Source: DATAMF01 sp964472565 (GTDB lineage Bacteria; Chloroflexota; Anaerolineae; Aggregatilineales; Aggregatilineaceae). From it: a stretch of 29,790 nt of DNA. Position numbers and translations under genes: made by a program. The stretch covers positions 1 to 29,790 of the forward strand of contig CAYYNB010000068.1 in NCBI GenBank assembly GCA_964472565.1, in the 5' to 3' direction. Under the pieces are notes generated by a model. It was not told where the DNA came from. It was given only the letters and a program-made list of their open reading frames with translations, and did not search any database. This document shows, piece by piece, positions 8,311 to 16,443 of the stretch (position 1 is the stretch's first letter; each line of letters opens with the position of its first letter).

Positions 8311-9135
8311 ATGTCAATACGTTTGATTGCCACTGATCTGGATGGCACACTGCTCAATTCCGATCATCTTGTTTCCCCAGTGACCGAACAAGCACTGTAT
8401 GACGCCTTAGCACAGGGTATCCTGTTCACGGTGGCGACGGGGAAAACATTTCCTTCCACGATAGAGTGGATTCGCAAGTTCAACATTCAAATTCCGGTAA
8501 TCTGCGGCAATGGAACCATCATCCATGCGCCGGATGGCACGGTTTTGTATGAAAACCCGCTCCCTCGCGATGTAGCGATTGAGGTGGTCCAAATGGCGCG
8601 CGCTGCCGATATGACTCCGGTTGTGTATTCGGGGCCGGGGTTGCTGACCAGCGGGCCGGATCATGGCATTGATGTATTGGTCGCGCACCACGAACCCCAG
8701 CCCGAAATCATTGAAGATCTCGAAAAGGCATTAGGCAATGGCCGGACACCGCACAAGCTGATCCTCATCAATGAAGATGATCTGGCGGGGGTGGCGGATT
8801 TCCAACTGGAACTGGAACGGACCTTTGCTGGACGCGCTCGGATACTGCGCTCAGGATTGGCTTCGGTGGTGGAAGTGCTGCCGCTTAATGTGAGCAAAGG
8901 ATCGGCGCTGGCGGTCATTTTGGAATATCTGAATATTCCCGCCGGGCAGGTGATCGCGTTTGGCGACAACTGCAACGATCTCGAAATGATCAAGGTGGCA
9001 GGGATCGGCGTGGCGATGGGGCATTCCCCCGACGATGTGCGCCGCCGCGCGGATTATGTGACGGGAACGAATAACGAAGATGGCGTAGGTCTTGCACTGC
9101 GCGAACTCGTATTGGATAAGGAGCTGCATTCATGA
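8311..9135 (+). CDS. Cof-type HAD-superfamily phosphatase
   Basis: 274 residues. It belongs to the HAD IIB (Cof/YbiV) group of sugar-phosphate and flavin-precursor phosphatases. Motif I is DLDGT with Asp9 (nucleophile) and Asp11; motif II is the Thr in TVATGKT. A conserved Lys lies in SKGSAL, and motif IV is GDNCNDLEM, where GDGxND is more usual. The long insertion between motifs II and III is the C2B cap that sets substrate choice. The final four bases overlap the start of rfbB (ATGA), so translation is coupled. A role on a sugar phosphate in dTDP-sugar metabolism is inferred from that linkage only. Confidence 0.85.
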   Translation: MSIRLIATDLDGTLLNSDHLVSPVTEQALYDALAQGILFTVATGKTFPSTIEWIRKFNIQIPVICGNGTIIHAPDGTVLYENPLPRDVAIEVVQMARAADMTPVVYSGPGLLTSGPDHGIDVLVAHHEPQPEIIEDLEKALGNGRTPHKLILINEDDLAGVADFQLELERTFAGRARILRSGLASVVEVLPLNVSKGSALAVILEYLNIPAGQVIAFGDNCNDLEMIKVAGIGVAMGHSPDDVRRRADYVTGTNNEDGVGLALRELVLDKELHS

Positions 9136-10160
9136 AAAACATTCTGGTAACGGGCGGCGCTGGGTTTATCGGCAGTGCGTTTGTACGGATGATGGTCGAA
9201 AAATACCCCGATTACAACATCATCGTGCTCGATAAACTGACCTATGCAGGCAATCTGGACAATCTGCTCGAAGTTCATGATTCGCCCAACTACCGTTTTG
9301 AGCGCGGTGATATTGCGCACCGCCAAACGGTTGAACGCGTGCTGGAAACGTTCGGGATTGACGCTATTGTGAACTTTGCCGCCGAATCGCATGTGGACCG
9401 CTCGATTCTCGATCCCGATGCGTTTATCCAGACGGATGTGGTCGGTACTTACGTGCTGCTGGAAGCGGCCCGCAAACTGGGGATTCAGCGGATCCATCAT
9501 GTGAGCACCGATGAAGTTTACGGATCGATTCCTGAAGGGTTCTTCAAAGAGGGCGATCCGCTGGAACCGAACAGCCCCTATTCCGCGAGTAAGGCGGGCG
9601 GCGAACTGATGCTGCGGGCGTATCATGTGACCTATGGGTTGCACACGACGGTGACACGCGGCAGCAATACGTTTGGCCCGTACCAGTACCCCGAAAAAGT
9701 CGCACCGTTTTTCATCACAGAGGCGATTGATAACCGCCCCCTGCCGCTCTACGGCGACGGTATGCAGGTCCGTGACTGGCTGTATGTGGACGATCACTGC
9801 TCCGCGATTGATACCGTGCTGCACAAAGGCGTGGCGGGCGAAATTTATAACGTGGGCGGTGAACATGAAATGCACAATATCGATGTGACGAAATTTATCC
9901 TGCACGCGCTGGGTAAACCGGAACGCCTGATCCGCTATGTGACAGATCGCCCCGGTCATGACCGCCGCTATGCGCTCACCAACGACAAAATCCGGGCCGA
10001 ACTCGGCTGGACACAGCAGTACAGCTTTGAGGATGCGATGCAGGCCACTGTCGAATGGTATCAGAAAAATGAGTGGTGGTGGCGTAAGATCAAAACCGGG
10101 GAATACCTCGAATACTACAAACTGCAATATGCGGATCGTCTTGCCAACGCCGAAAAATAG
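9132..10160 (+). CDS. rfbB: dTDP-glucose 4,6-dehydratase
   Basis: 342 residues, the usual family length. It converts dTDP-glucose to dTDP-4-keto-6-deoxyglucose with bound NAD+. The extended SDR signature is complete: TGGAGFIGS (7-15) binds NAD, Thr126-Asp127-Glu128 sit in STDEVYGS, and YSASK (Tyr150, Lys154) is catalytic. The substrate segment RGSNTFGPYQYPEK and the later RPGHDRRYA are both characteristic of RmlB as opposed to other 4-epimerases. It starts inside the HAD gene stop (4-bp overlap) and is the last gene of the plus-strand operon. RmlC and RmlD are not in the window, so the final sugar (rhamnose or another 6-deoxy sugar) cannot be named. Confidence 0.95.
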   Translation: MKNILVTGGAGFIGSAFVRMMVEKYPDYNIIVLDKLTYAGNLDNLLEVHDSPNYRFERGDIAHRQTVERVLETFGIDAIVNFAAESHVDRSILDPDAFIQTDVVGTYVLLEAARKLGIQRIHHVSTDEVYGSIPEGFFKEGDPLEPNSPYSASKAGGELMLRAYHVTYGLHTTVTRGSNTFGPYQYPEKVAPFFITEAIDNRPLPLYGDGMQVRDWLYVDDHCSAIDTVLHKGVAGEIYNVGGEHEMHNIDVTKFILHALGKPERLIRYVTDRPGHDRRYALTNDKIRAELGWTQQYSFEDAMQATVEWYQKNEWWWRKIKTGEYLEYYKLQYADRLANAEK

Positions 10161-10180
10161 TTCTCTCGTTCAAGCCTAAA

Positions 10181-10217
10181 AACTCCGCCGGAACAGATTG
10201 ATTGCTCCGGCGGAGTT
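10181..10217. terminator. Bidirectional intrinsic terminator between rfbB and the kinase gene
   Basis: A perfect 12-bp stem (10181-10192 with 10206-10217, AACTCCGCCGGA against its complement) encloses a 13-nt loop. On the plus strand ATTTTT follows; on the minus strand the stem is followed by a run of T. It serves both convergent transcripts. Confidence 0.9.
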
Positions 10218-10221
10218 ATTT

Positions 10222-13200
10222 TTAGTAGTTTGTAGAGGTATCGCGGATTACCAGATCGTCGAAGTTAACTGTCGAGTGCGCCTCGACCCCAATCGCCAGG
10301 GTGCCGCCAAGTTGTTCCATCCCGCGCAGCGCGACCAGGAAACGGCCATCCGCAAAAAAGGCGATCCGGTCATCCAGCGTCACAATGATGAACTCGTGCC
10401 ACCCGGTCAGCGTGCGATCCAGCGGGGCTTCGTACAGCACGGTTTTGTTGTTGGCAGTATTGATGCGCACGCGAACCAACACCACATCGCCATCGCCTTT
10501 AACCAACTCCATCTGGTATTGGTTCAGACTGGTGCCGCTGACCGTATGCACGGAACGCACACCCACCCAGCCCGTGCTGCCCGTCAGCGCATCGACAGGC
10601 TGGCGCATATAGACTTTGACATAGATGTCGGTGGAATCGCCAAAATTGGACTGATCGGTTCCCAGGCCAAAGACATTCCCGGTCTGGTCAGTTTCGCGCT
10701 TGAACACACGATAAACCGGGAAATCGGTGGAACTAATCGTATAGTACTGGCGGCGTTCACTGGCGGCTTCGTCGTTTACGTACTCGCCGGGATCGCCCTC
10801 CATACCGCCTTCCCACCACAGCCCGGTATAGGGATTCTCAAAAAACTCATACCAGTCCCATACCCCGTCGCGAATGATCCGGGATTCGAGCCTGGACATC
10901 ACCTCAAAGGCAAACTGGGCATCGACGGTGGAAGACAGCTTCGTTTCGGTGAACAGGCAGTCATCAATGCGCAGATAATCGCCTTCGGTCGTCATAAACT
11001 GGATGCCGCCGGGCGGCGGGGCGGCGTCGATCACTTCCTCAAACGCCATTTCGCCGAGTCGGTAAATCACCAGACGGTTGCCCGCCATCAGTACGATGAA
11101 GTCAAACCAACTGTTGCGCCCATAATAATTGGTGCGTGTCCAGGTTTGCAGCACATCACCCTGGCCGTTAAGCTGCTGCACTTCCATATTGCCGCCCACC
11201 ATATTCAGCCGGTAAGCGCCCTGGCTGCTCTCGCGCAGCAAAACGGTAAAACCGCCCTGTTCGCTGTAAAGACGGCAGGCCATCAGCGCATTATCGACGG
11301 GGGGCACATTGGGGACCACCTGGGCCTCGTTTTGCAGCCGGATGTACTGGTTGCCATCCGGTTCGGTTCCAAGTTGGACATTGGTAAAGCTGCTGGCCGA
11401 CCAGGTGCCGGGGAAACTCGCGCCCTGGAAATGTTCGGTGGCGGCTTCGGGGCGCTGGATGATGATGTCATCAAACGCGACCTGCCCACTGATCGCGCTG
11501 AGCGTTTGCAGCAGAATCGCGCCCGCAGCGGGCAGCGCAAACCCGGTATCGTTGGCCTTTAAAATCAGAAGATCGTCCACATAGACAAAGGTCCGTGCGC
11601 CTTCGGTCCAGATGCGCACCTCATACCACTGTCCATTGGTGATCGTTGCGCCGGGCCACTGGGTGATGAGGCGCTCGGTGTTACGATTGGGCATACCGGG
11701 TTCGCCGCGCTTCAGGACGCCATATCCCGGCATAATTTCCAGCACATAGTAACCCTGTTCCGTATAGCGGAAAATGATCCGGCCAATGCTATCGCCGTAG
11801 AGCATGTTGACACGCATATCAATCAGCATGTCTTCAGTCTGGGGCTGCTTCCATTCCGGCGCTTCACGTCCCAGAATTTCCAGCGAATTATCCAACCCCG
11901 TTTGTCCCACCAGGATCACATTGCCGCTTTCAGGGATCAACTGCCAGCGCATCGGATCATAATCCCAGCCAGTCAGCGGCGCGTCGCCTTCCATGTCCTG
12001 AACAAAGGGCATGTGACCTGGCGGCTGGGGTGTCGGGCTGGGGATCAGCGTATTGGTCGGGGCAGTGGTGGGCGTTTCCGAAGGCAGGGCGGTGAAGGTC
12101 GGAGTCACGCTGGGGGTGTCGGTTAAGGTGGCGGTGGCCGTTGCGGTTGCGGTAAACGTCGGCGTGAAGGTGGGCGTATCGGTAGCGGTGGCTGTTGCAG
12201 TCGCCGTATCGGTCGGAGTCACGCTGGGGGTATCGGTGAACGTCGGCGTAAACGTTGGCGTATCCGTTGCGGTAGCCGTTGGCGTGCCGGTGAACGTCGG
12301 TGTAAACGTCGGCTCTGGCGTATCGGTTGCCGTCGGAATAGCTGTATCCGTTGGCGTGAACGATGGTTCCGGGGAGGCCGTGTCGGTTGGCGTTTGTGTC
12401 GCGGTGCTGGTCGGAGCAGGCGTATCGGTTGGACCATCCGGCGTATCGGTCAGGGTCGGGGCCAGTGCCACCGCAGTCGCGACAGCCAGCGAGTCAAGCG
12501 GTTCTGTGAGCAGAGTCAGCGGGGAAAGCCCAACCAGATTGATCACTTCATCCATATCGGGGATGGGTTCGGGTAGGCTGGGGGATGCCGACGCAACCAG
12601 CGAACGGCTCATTGTTACGCGGGTAGCGTACCCTGCCGAAATGTCCTGTTCGCCGGACCTCGCCGCGACTTTTGCCATGCCATCCAACACATTAACCGTC
12701 ATCTCGCGGGAGGGTTCGGCCTGCAAGACCAATGTGCCGCTGGCGCTGATCTGAACGCCATTGGCTGAGAACTGCGCCGTTTGTCCCACAGGAACCTGAA
12801 CGATAAGCGCTGATGCGGGCTGTTCCGAACAGGTCGCCGAACGTCCGCCGGTCTGGAAGGTGAAGGCCTGCATCTGGTCGTCTTGGGGCTGAAGTTCCGC
12901 GCCGCCGTACAGCACCAATGTCACCTGTTGATCGCCGGACAGCGAGGTTTGGGCGTGGATGAGCGCAACACCCCACTGTTCATCCTGGGTACTTAATACG
13001 CCCGTTTTCAGAGAGGATAAATTCGCCAGTGATACCTGATCGCCCGGCTGACCAAACGCGCCCGGTTCCTTCAATTCAGCGGTGAGCGCGGCGCTGCCAT
13101 AACAGACGCTGTTCGGCCCAAGTTCGGTACAGCGCGCCTGGGCGTTGGTGATCGCTTGCTGGACAATTTGCGGGCATGTCAGCGGCGGGCTGCCTTTGGG

Positions 13201-14304
13201 CGGTTTTTCTTCGCCGCCGGAGGACAGCAGCAGCACGATGATCACGCCAATAACAGCCAATACAGCAAGCACACCCAACCCAGCGAACAGAGAGGTGCGT
13301 TTTTTCGCGGCAGGATGCGTACCCGACGGCAAAATGTTGGTCGGCCCCGTCATTTCAACCGGCGGTATCCGGGTGGAGGGCGGCGGGATTTCGCCCGGCG
13401 TGCCCGTAGCGGCTTCGGAACGCACCTGTTCCAATTCAGCAATCGTTTGGGCGGCGAGCATTTGCAGGTGCTTGGGCGTTTTGGTCGCTCCCGCACCGAT
13501 CACCGCTACGAAGTCCTCGGCCATTTCGGTAGCCGTCGAATAGCGGTTGTTGGGGTCTTTCGCCATCGAGCGGAAGATGATCTGGTCAATATCGGGCGAT
13601 ATATCAGGGTTCAGGCTGGATGCTGCCGGAACGGGATCGTTGATATGGCGAAGAATCACACCCATTGGCGTTTCGGCGTGGTAAGGGGTGGCGCGGGTGA
13701 GCATTTCAAACAGCATCACGCCCAGTGCATACACATCCACACGGCCATCCACTGCCAGCCCCATTCCCTGTTCAGGAGCCATATACCCCGGCGTGCCGAC
13801 AGTCAGGCCGGTGGCGGTTAGCCCGGTTGTCCCTTCAACCATCCGCGCGATGCCGAAGTCGGTCAAAAAGGCATTACCGTCCACATCGACCATAATGTTG
13901 GATGGTTTTACATCACGATGGATGACGCCCTGCCGGTGAGCATAATCAAGCGCCGATGCGATCTGCCGGATGAGATACGCCACTTCGTTAAACCGCAACT
14001 GGTCGCGCAGCAGAATTTCCTTAAGTGTGCCTGTTGGCATATAACGCATCACGATATAAGGCGGATCGTGATGGCCGTTGTAATCATACACCGGCAGAAT
14101 ATGAGGATGTTCGAGCCGGGCAATCAGTTTCGCTTCACGCTGAAACCGATCAAGCAGCATGGAATCGGAAGCAACAGCCTTATGAATGACCTTGATTGCT
14201 ACAAAACGGTCCATATTGGGCTGGTAGGCGCGATAGACCGTCGCCATTCCACCGCGTCCAATTTCATCCAGGACTTCATAGGGGCCAAGCTTGGAGCCAA
14301 TCAT
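10222..14304 (-). CDS. Transmembrane Ser/Thr protein kinase with FecR-like and three Laminin-G-like extracellular modules
   Basis: 1360 residues from the ATG at 14304. The cytoplasmic Hanks-type kinase (about 7-270) is intact: glycine loop GRGGMATVY, VAIK Lys38, HRDVKPSN Asp131, DFG 149-151 and GTPGYMAPEQ. A linker and one helix (about 338-361) lead outside. There follow a module with four cysteines (about 365-490), a FecR-like beta segment (about 496-568) and a Thr/Pro-rich low-complexity stalk (about 615-760). Three concanavalin/Laminin-G-like sandwiches finish the protein (about 760-955, 955-1130, 1130-1360). No PASTA repeats. A role as a surface glycan or polymer sensor is inferred. An upstream ATG at 14352 falls inside a -10 box, which favours 14304; ATG 14340 remains possible. 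It ends 4 bp from the bidirectional terminator. Confidence 0.9.
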   Translation of the reverse strand: MIGSKLGPYEVLDEIGRGGMATVYRAYQPNMDRFVAIKVIHKAVASDSMLLDRFQREAKLIARLEHPHILPVYDYNGHHDPPYIVMRYMPTGTLKEILLRDQLRFNEVAYLIRQIASALDYAHRQGVIHRDVKPSNIMVDVDGNAFLTDFGIARMVEGTTGLTATGLTVGTPGYMAPEQGMGLAVDGRVDVYALGVMLFEMLTRATPYHAETPMGVILRHINDPVPAASSLNPDISPDIDQIIFRSMAKDPNNRYSTATEMAEDFVAVIGAGATKTPKHLQMLAAQTIAELEQVRSEAATGTPGEIPPPSTRIPPVEMTGPTNILPSGTHPAAKKRTSLFAGLGVLAVLAVIGVIIVLLLSSGGEEKPPKGSPPLTCPQIVQQAITNAQARCTELGPNSVCYGSAALTAELKEPGAFGQPGDQVSLANLSSLKTGVLSTQDEQWGVALIHAQTSLSGDQQVTLVLYGGAELQPQDDQMQAFTFQTGGRSATCSEQPASALIVQVPVGQTAQFSANGVQISASGTLVLQAEPSREMTVNVLDGMAKVAARSGEQDISAGYATRVTMSRSLVASASPSLPEPIPDMDEVINLVGLSPLTLLTEPLDSLAVATAVALAPTLTDTPDGPTDTPAPTSTATQTPTDTASPEPSFTPTDTAIPTATDTPEPTFTPTFTGTPTATATDTPTFTPTFTDTPSVTPTDTATATATATDTPTFTPTFTATATATATLTDTPSVTPTFTALPSETPTTAPTNTLIPSPTPQPPGHMPFVQDMEGDAPLTGWDYDPMRWQLIPESGNVILVGQTGLDNSLEILGREAPEWKQPQTEDMLIDMRVNMLYGDSIGRIIFRYTEQGYYVLEIMPGYGVLKRGEPGMPNRNTERLITQWPGATITNGQWYEVRIWTEGARTFVYVDDLLILKANDTGFALPAAGAILLQTLSAISGQVAFDDIIIQRPEAATEHFQGASFPGTWSASSFTNVQLGTEPDGNQYIRLQNEAQVVPNVPPVDNALMACRLYSEQGGFTVLLRESSQGAYRLNMVGGNMEVQQLNGQGDVLQTWTRTNYYGRNSWFDFIVLMAGNRLVIYRLGEMAFEEVIDAAPPPGGIQFMTTEGDYLRIDDCLFTETKLSSTVDAQFAFEVMSRLESRIIRDGVWDWYEFFENPYTGLWWEGGMEGDPGEYVNDEAASERRQYYTISSTDFPVYRVFKRETDQTGNVFGLGTDQSNFGDSTDIYVKVYMRQPVDALTGSTGWVGVRSVHTVSGTSLNQYQMELVKGDGDVVLVRVRINTANNKTVLYEAPLDRTLTGWHEFIIVTLDDRIAFFADGRFLVALRGMEQLGGTLAIGVEAHSTVNFDDLVIRDTSTNY
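12025..12460 (-). repeat. Degenerate Thr/Pro-codon repeat encoding the kinase stalk
   Basis: The DNA is built of short related units encoding T-D-T-P, T-F-T-P and T-A-T-A. One exact 20-bp unit occurs at 12097-12116 and again at 12211-12230, 114 bp apart. Such tracts can vary in length by slippage or recombination. Confidence 0.75.
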
Positions 14305-14350
14305 GTTTATGTGACCTATGCACGGGGAAATAAATTCCATCTGATTCGGC

Positions 14351-14380
14351 ATTGTAGCATAGGTTTTCGCGCTAAACCAA
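14351..14380 (-). promoter_or_regulatory. Candidate internal promoter for the kinase gene
   Basis: On the minus strand, TTGGTT (14375-14380) and TACAAT (14351-14356) are 18 bp apart. The predicted start site is near 14344, giving a leader of about 40 nt to the ATG at 14304. The -35 match is weak. Confidence 0.4.
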
Positions 14381-14390
14381 ATCGGTAAAT

Positions 14391-15488
14391 CTAAGGGAGT
14401 GGAATCAGGAGATCACTGTCATCGCGTATCGCCAGACCAATGATCGGTTCATTGGGGTAAAAAGCCATGCCGGGGAACAATCCCAGCACATAGCCATCTA
14501 ATTCAGTGCAGAGCAGACCGCCATCACTACCCAATGGCCGCCCGAAGACATCCACCATCTTCGCCACTGGATCACCGGCGCGAACAAAATCGCCGGGTTC
14601 AACCAGATAATGGATCAGGCAGGCCTGTGGGACGCGAGGATGCGTGGTACGGCGCACCGGATAATCCAGCTTCAGAACAGGCACGCCGGTAATGGGTTCC
14701 GCCGCGCCGGGCAGCATCCCGGCCCAGCGCATCACATTCCGAATGCCGCTCAGCGTTGCCTGAACCGCCGCGCGGTTGACAACTTTTTGCCCGCCGAGTT
14801 CAATCGTAAATGCCGGAATACGGGCGCTATTCAGCGCGGCTCCGCTGACCGTCCGGTGCAGGTTGATCTTCAAATATTCCTGTGAGAGAAATTCATTAAC
14901 GATGGTCAGACCCAATGCATCAAGCATTTGTCCAACCGCTTCCTGGAGCTTGCGCGCCACCGGCTTATCCCGCGATTCGCGGTAAAACACCGGGTCACGA
15001 AAGGCAAAGGGGATCGACTGGATGCCAAAATCATGCAAATCAATCAGATAATCGGCGGTGGCGTCCATATGCTCGAACAGCCGCGTATAGGCGCGTTCTA
15101 AAGCCGACGGGTGGCGCGGGGGTGGATCATCGATGGAGGGTATGCCGGGAAACAGGCGGTTGGGGTCTTTACCGCGCAAATAATGGGGACTGCGCTCGCC
15201 AATGCGCAGCCCTGCCGGATTTAAGGTTGGAATGGCGACCACTGTCCCGTGCAGATTGGCAACCAGTTCAGGCGTGATGAGGTGATGGATCGCCGCCACC
15301 CCATCATATTCACTGCCGTGAATGTTGGCGGTCAGCCACAACACCGGCCCTTTGCCGGTTCGCCCCTGGGCAATAATCACCGGGAAAAAGTCGGAATTCC
15401 CCGTTGGCAGCGGCACCGCTTCGAATGTCCCGTAGGCAATCTCACCGGGCTGGCTGCGTGCGGTTCCGATCTGAAGCGTGGTCGTCAT
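14391..15488 (-). CDS. Succinylglutamate desuccinylase/aspartoacylase-family metallohydrolase
   Basis: 365 residues. The fold is the M14-like zinc hydrolase of the AstE/AspA family, which removes acyl groups from N-acyl amino acids. Zinc ligands are His57 and Glu60 (NIHGSEYDG) and His152 (DLHDFG). The substrate Arg is in DPNRLFPG (108-115), and Glu230 in TIELGG fits the catalytic base. A C-terminal barrel with PGDFVRAGDP resembles the lipoyl-like domain typical of the family. The true substrate is unknown; many paralogues do not act on succinylglutamate. The start is ATG 15488, overlapping the GAF gene stop as ATGA. A 48-residue extension is possible in frame, but it lies wholly inside the upstream gene. 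Confidence 0.85.
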   Translation of the reverse strand: MTTTLQIGTARSQPGEIAYGTFEAVPLPTGNSDFFPVIIAQGRTGKGPVLWLTANIHGSEYDGVAAIHHLITPELVANLHGTVVAIPTLNPAGLRIGERSPHYLRGKDPNRLFPGIPSIDDPPPRHPSALERAYTRLFEHMDATADYLIDLHDFGIQSIPFAFRDPVFYRESRDKPVARKLQEAVGQMLDALGLTIVNEFLSQEYLKINLHRTVSGAALNSARIPAFTIELGGQKVVNRAAVQATLSGIRNVMRWAGMLPGAAEPITGVPVLKLDYPVRRTTHPRVPQACLIHYLVEPGDFVRAGDPVAKMVDVFGRPLGSDGGLLCTELDGYVLGLFPGMAFYPNEPIIGLAIRDDSDLLIPLP

Positions 15489-16339
15489 GATCGTGTTTGT
15501 TTTGCCAGCGCGCTCGCCAACTGCGCACTCACCAGTTCCAGCATCAGGATATTCTGTTGGGTGATGGCGTTGGGCATTTCGCGGCAGGCCAGAATCACGC
15601 CGAAGCGCAGCGTGGTTCCAACCGGGACACAAGCGCCAGCCCCAAACCGCTGTTGTTTGATAAAGGGGTGATTTGGCTCATCATCAACCCCGACAATCCG
15701 GCTTTGCCCGTTCTGGCACACCCATCCTACCAGCGACTTTTCATAGTCCTGTTTCTGGGGGGCCATCGCGGTGACGGCATTCGGCCCGACCTGCGCGCTG
15801 AGCGTGAGTTCGGGTGGGGTGGTGGGCAGCACGTTATAGAAGGCGACATAATCGTAACCCAGTTCTTTGATCGCTTCGACAGCCGCCTGTGGTTTTGACT
15901 GGCCGGGGCCAGTTTTGCGCAGCGATTTAGCAAAGTTGCGCACCGGGGGCAGTGCATCCGCGCGCAGCGTTTCCAGGCGGCGTTCTTCGGTAAGCCGCTT
16001 GATCCGCTTAAGGAGATCATCATGGTGAAACGGATCGACTGATACCTCGTCCGCCTGGCCGGGCATACCAAAATCGGCTTCTTCATCAACGAGCAGAATC
16101 AGCAGACGGGGATAACTTTGGCGCAGGTCTTTGATCAACTCAAAGACATCTCCCAGCCCGTTATCCACCACAAACACATCCGTTCGCTGCTGCGAATCCG
16201 CCAGTTTCTCTCTGGCTTCCGCTTCGCTGGTCACGACATTGAGTACAATTTGAGGGTCTTTCGTCAAATTTTCACGATAAGTGAGCAAATTAGGCAGTCG
16301 AACTGCCGCCAGAACCTGAATAAACGAACCTTCAACCAT
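15485..16339 (-). CDS. Pseudo-receiver plus GAF domain protein
   Basis: 284 residues, cytoplasmic. Residues 1-115 have the alternating alpha/beta pattern of a response-regulator receiver, with Asp59 (VFVVDN) at the phospho-acceptor position. The acidic pair expected at the end of strand 1 is missing (VLAAVRLPN), so Mg2+-dependent phosphorylation is doubtful. After a charged helix (about 107-130), residues 145-280 fit a GAF domain (with SLVGWVCQNGQSRIV and an ending VSAQLASALA). No DNA-binding or output enzyme domain is attached. The start ATG has AGGTGGG upstream. It is translationally coupled to the metallohydrolase and leads a unit that probably includes the kinase gene. Confidence 0.7.
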   Translation of the reverse strand: MVEGSFIQVLAAVRLPNLLTYRENLTKDPQIVLNVVTSEAEAREKLADSQQRTDVFVVDNGLGDVFELIKDLRQSYPRLLILLVDEEADFGMPGQADEVSVDPFHHDDLLKRIKRLTEERRLETLRADALPPVRNFAKSLRKTGPGQSKPQAAVEAIKELGYDYVAFYNVLPTTPPELTLSAQVGPNAVTAMAPQKQDYEKSLVGWVCQNGQSRIVGVDDEPNHPFIKQQRFGAGACVPVGTTLRFGVILACREMPNAITQQNILMLELVSAQLASALAKQTRS

Positions 16340-16382
16340 ACAATTCCCACCTGCGTCAGAAAACTTAAGTTAGAATACTCAC

Positions 16383-16411
16383 ATTATAAAGAGGTGTGAG
16401 AGAAGGGACAA
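16383..16411 (-). promoter_or_regulatory. Promoter of the receiver-GAF / hydrolase / kinase unit
   Basis: On the minus strand, TTGTCC (16406-16411), 17 bp, then a perfect TATAAT (16383-16388). It predicts a start near 16376 and a leader of about 37 nt. The -35 resembles that of the promoter at 1964 (TTGTCG). Confidence 0.6.
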
Positions 16412-16443
16412 GCAACAGGGCGCACATGGCACCCTGTTCTCGC

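Noticed and set aside
9054..10127. 357-codon minus-strand open frame
   Set aside because: Antisense to rfbB, which has a complete catalytic signature.
10198..11562. Long open frame (454 codons) on the plus strand
   Set aside because: It is antisense to the kinase's Laminin-G-like modules, whose protein sequence is coherent. It lacks a ribosome site, spans the terminator region and its translation shows no domain.
12053..12754. Plus-strand frame rich in Val-Gly-Val-Ala repeats, resembling an elastin-like protein
   Set aside because: It is the antisense reading of the Thr/Pro codon repeats of the kinase stalk and has no independent start signal.
14305..14352. 16-residue N-terminal extension of the kinase
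   Set aside because: The first ATG overlaps a TACAAT -10 box, and the kinase domain begins properly from the later ATG. The choice is probable, not certain.
15489..15632. 48-residue N-terminal extension of the metallohydrolase
   Set aside because: It lies entirely within the upstream GAF gene and has no ribosome site. The ATGA overlap start leads straight into the conserved domain.
16414..16438. Hairpin AACAGGG/CCCTGTT after the MFS gene as a terminator
   Set aside because: Only 7 bp with an 11-nt loop and no T-run on the minus strand; it may still contribute weakly.
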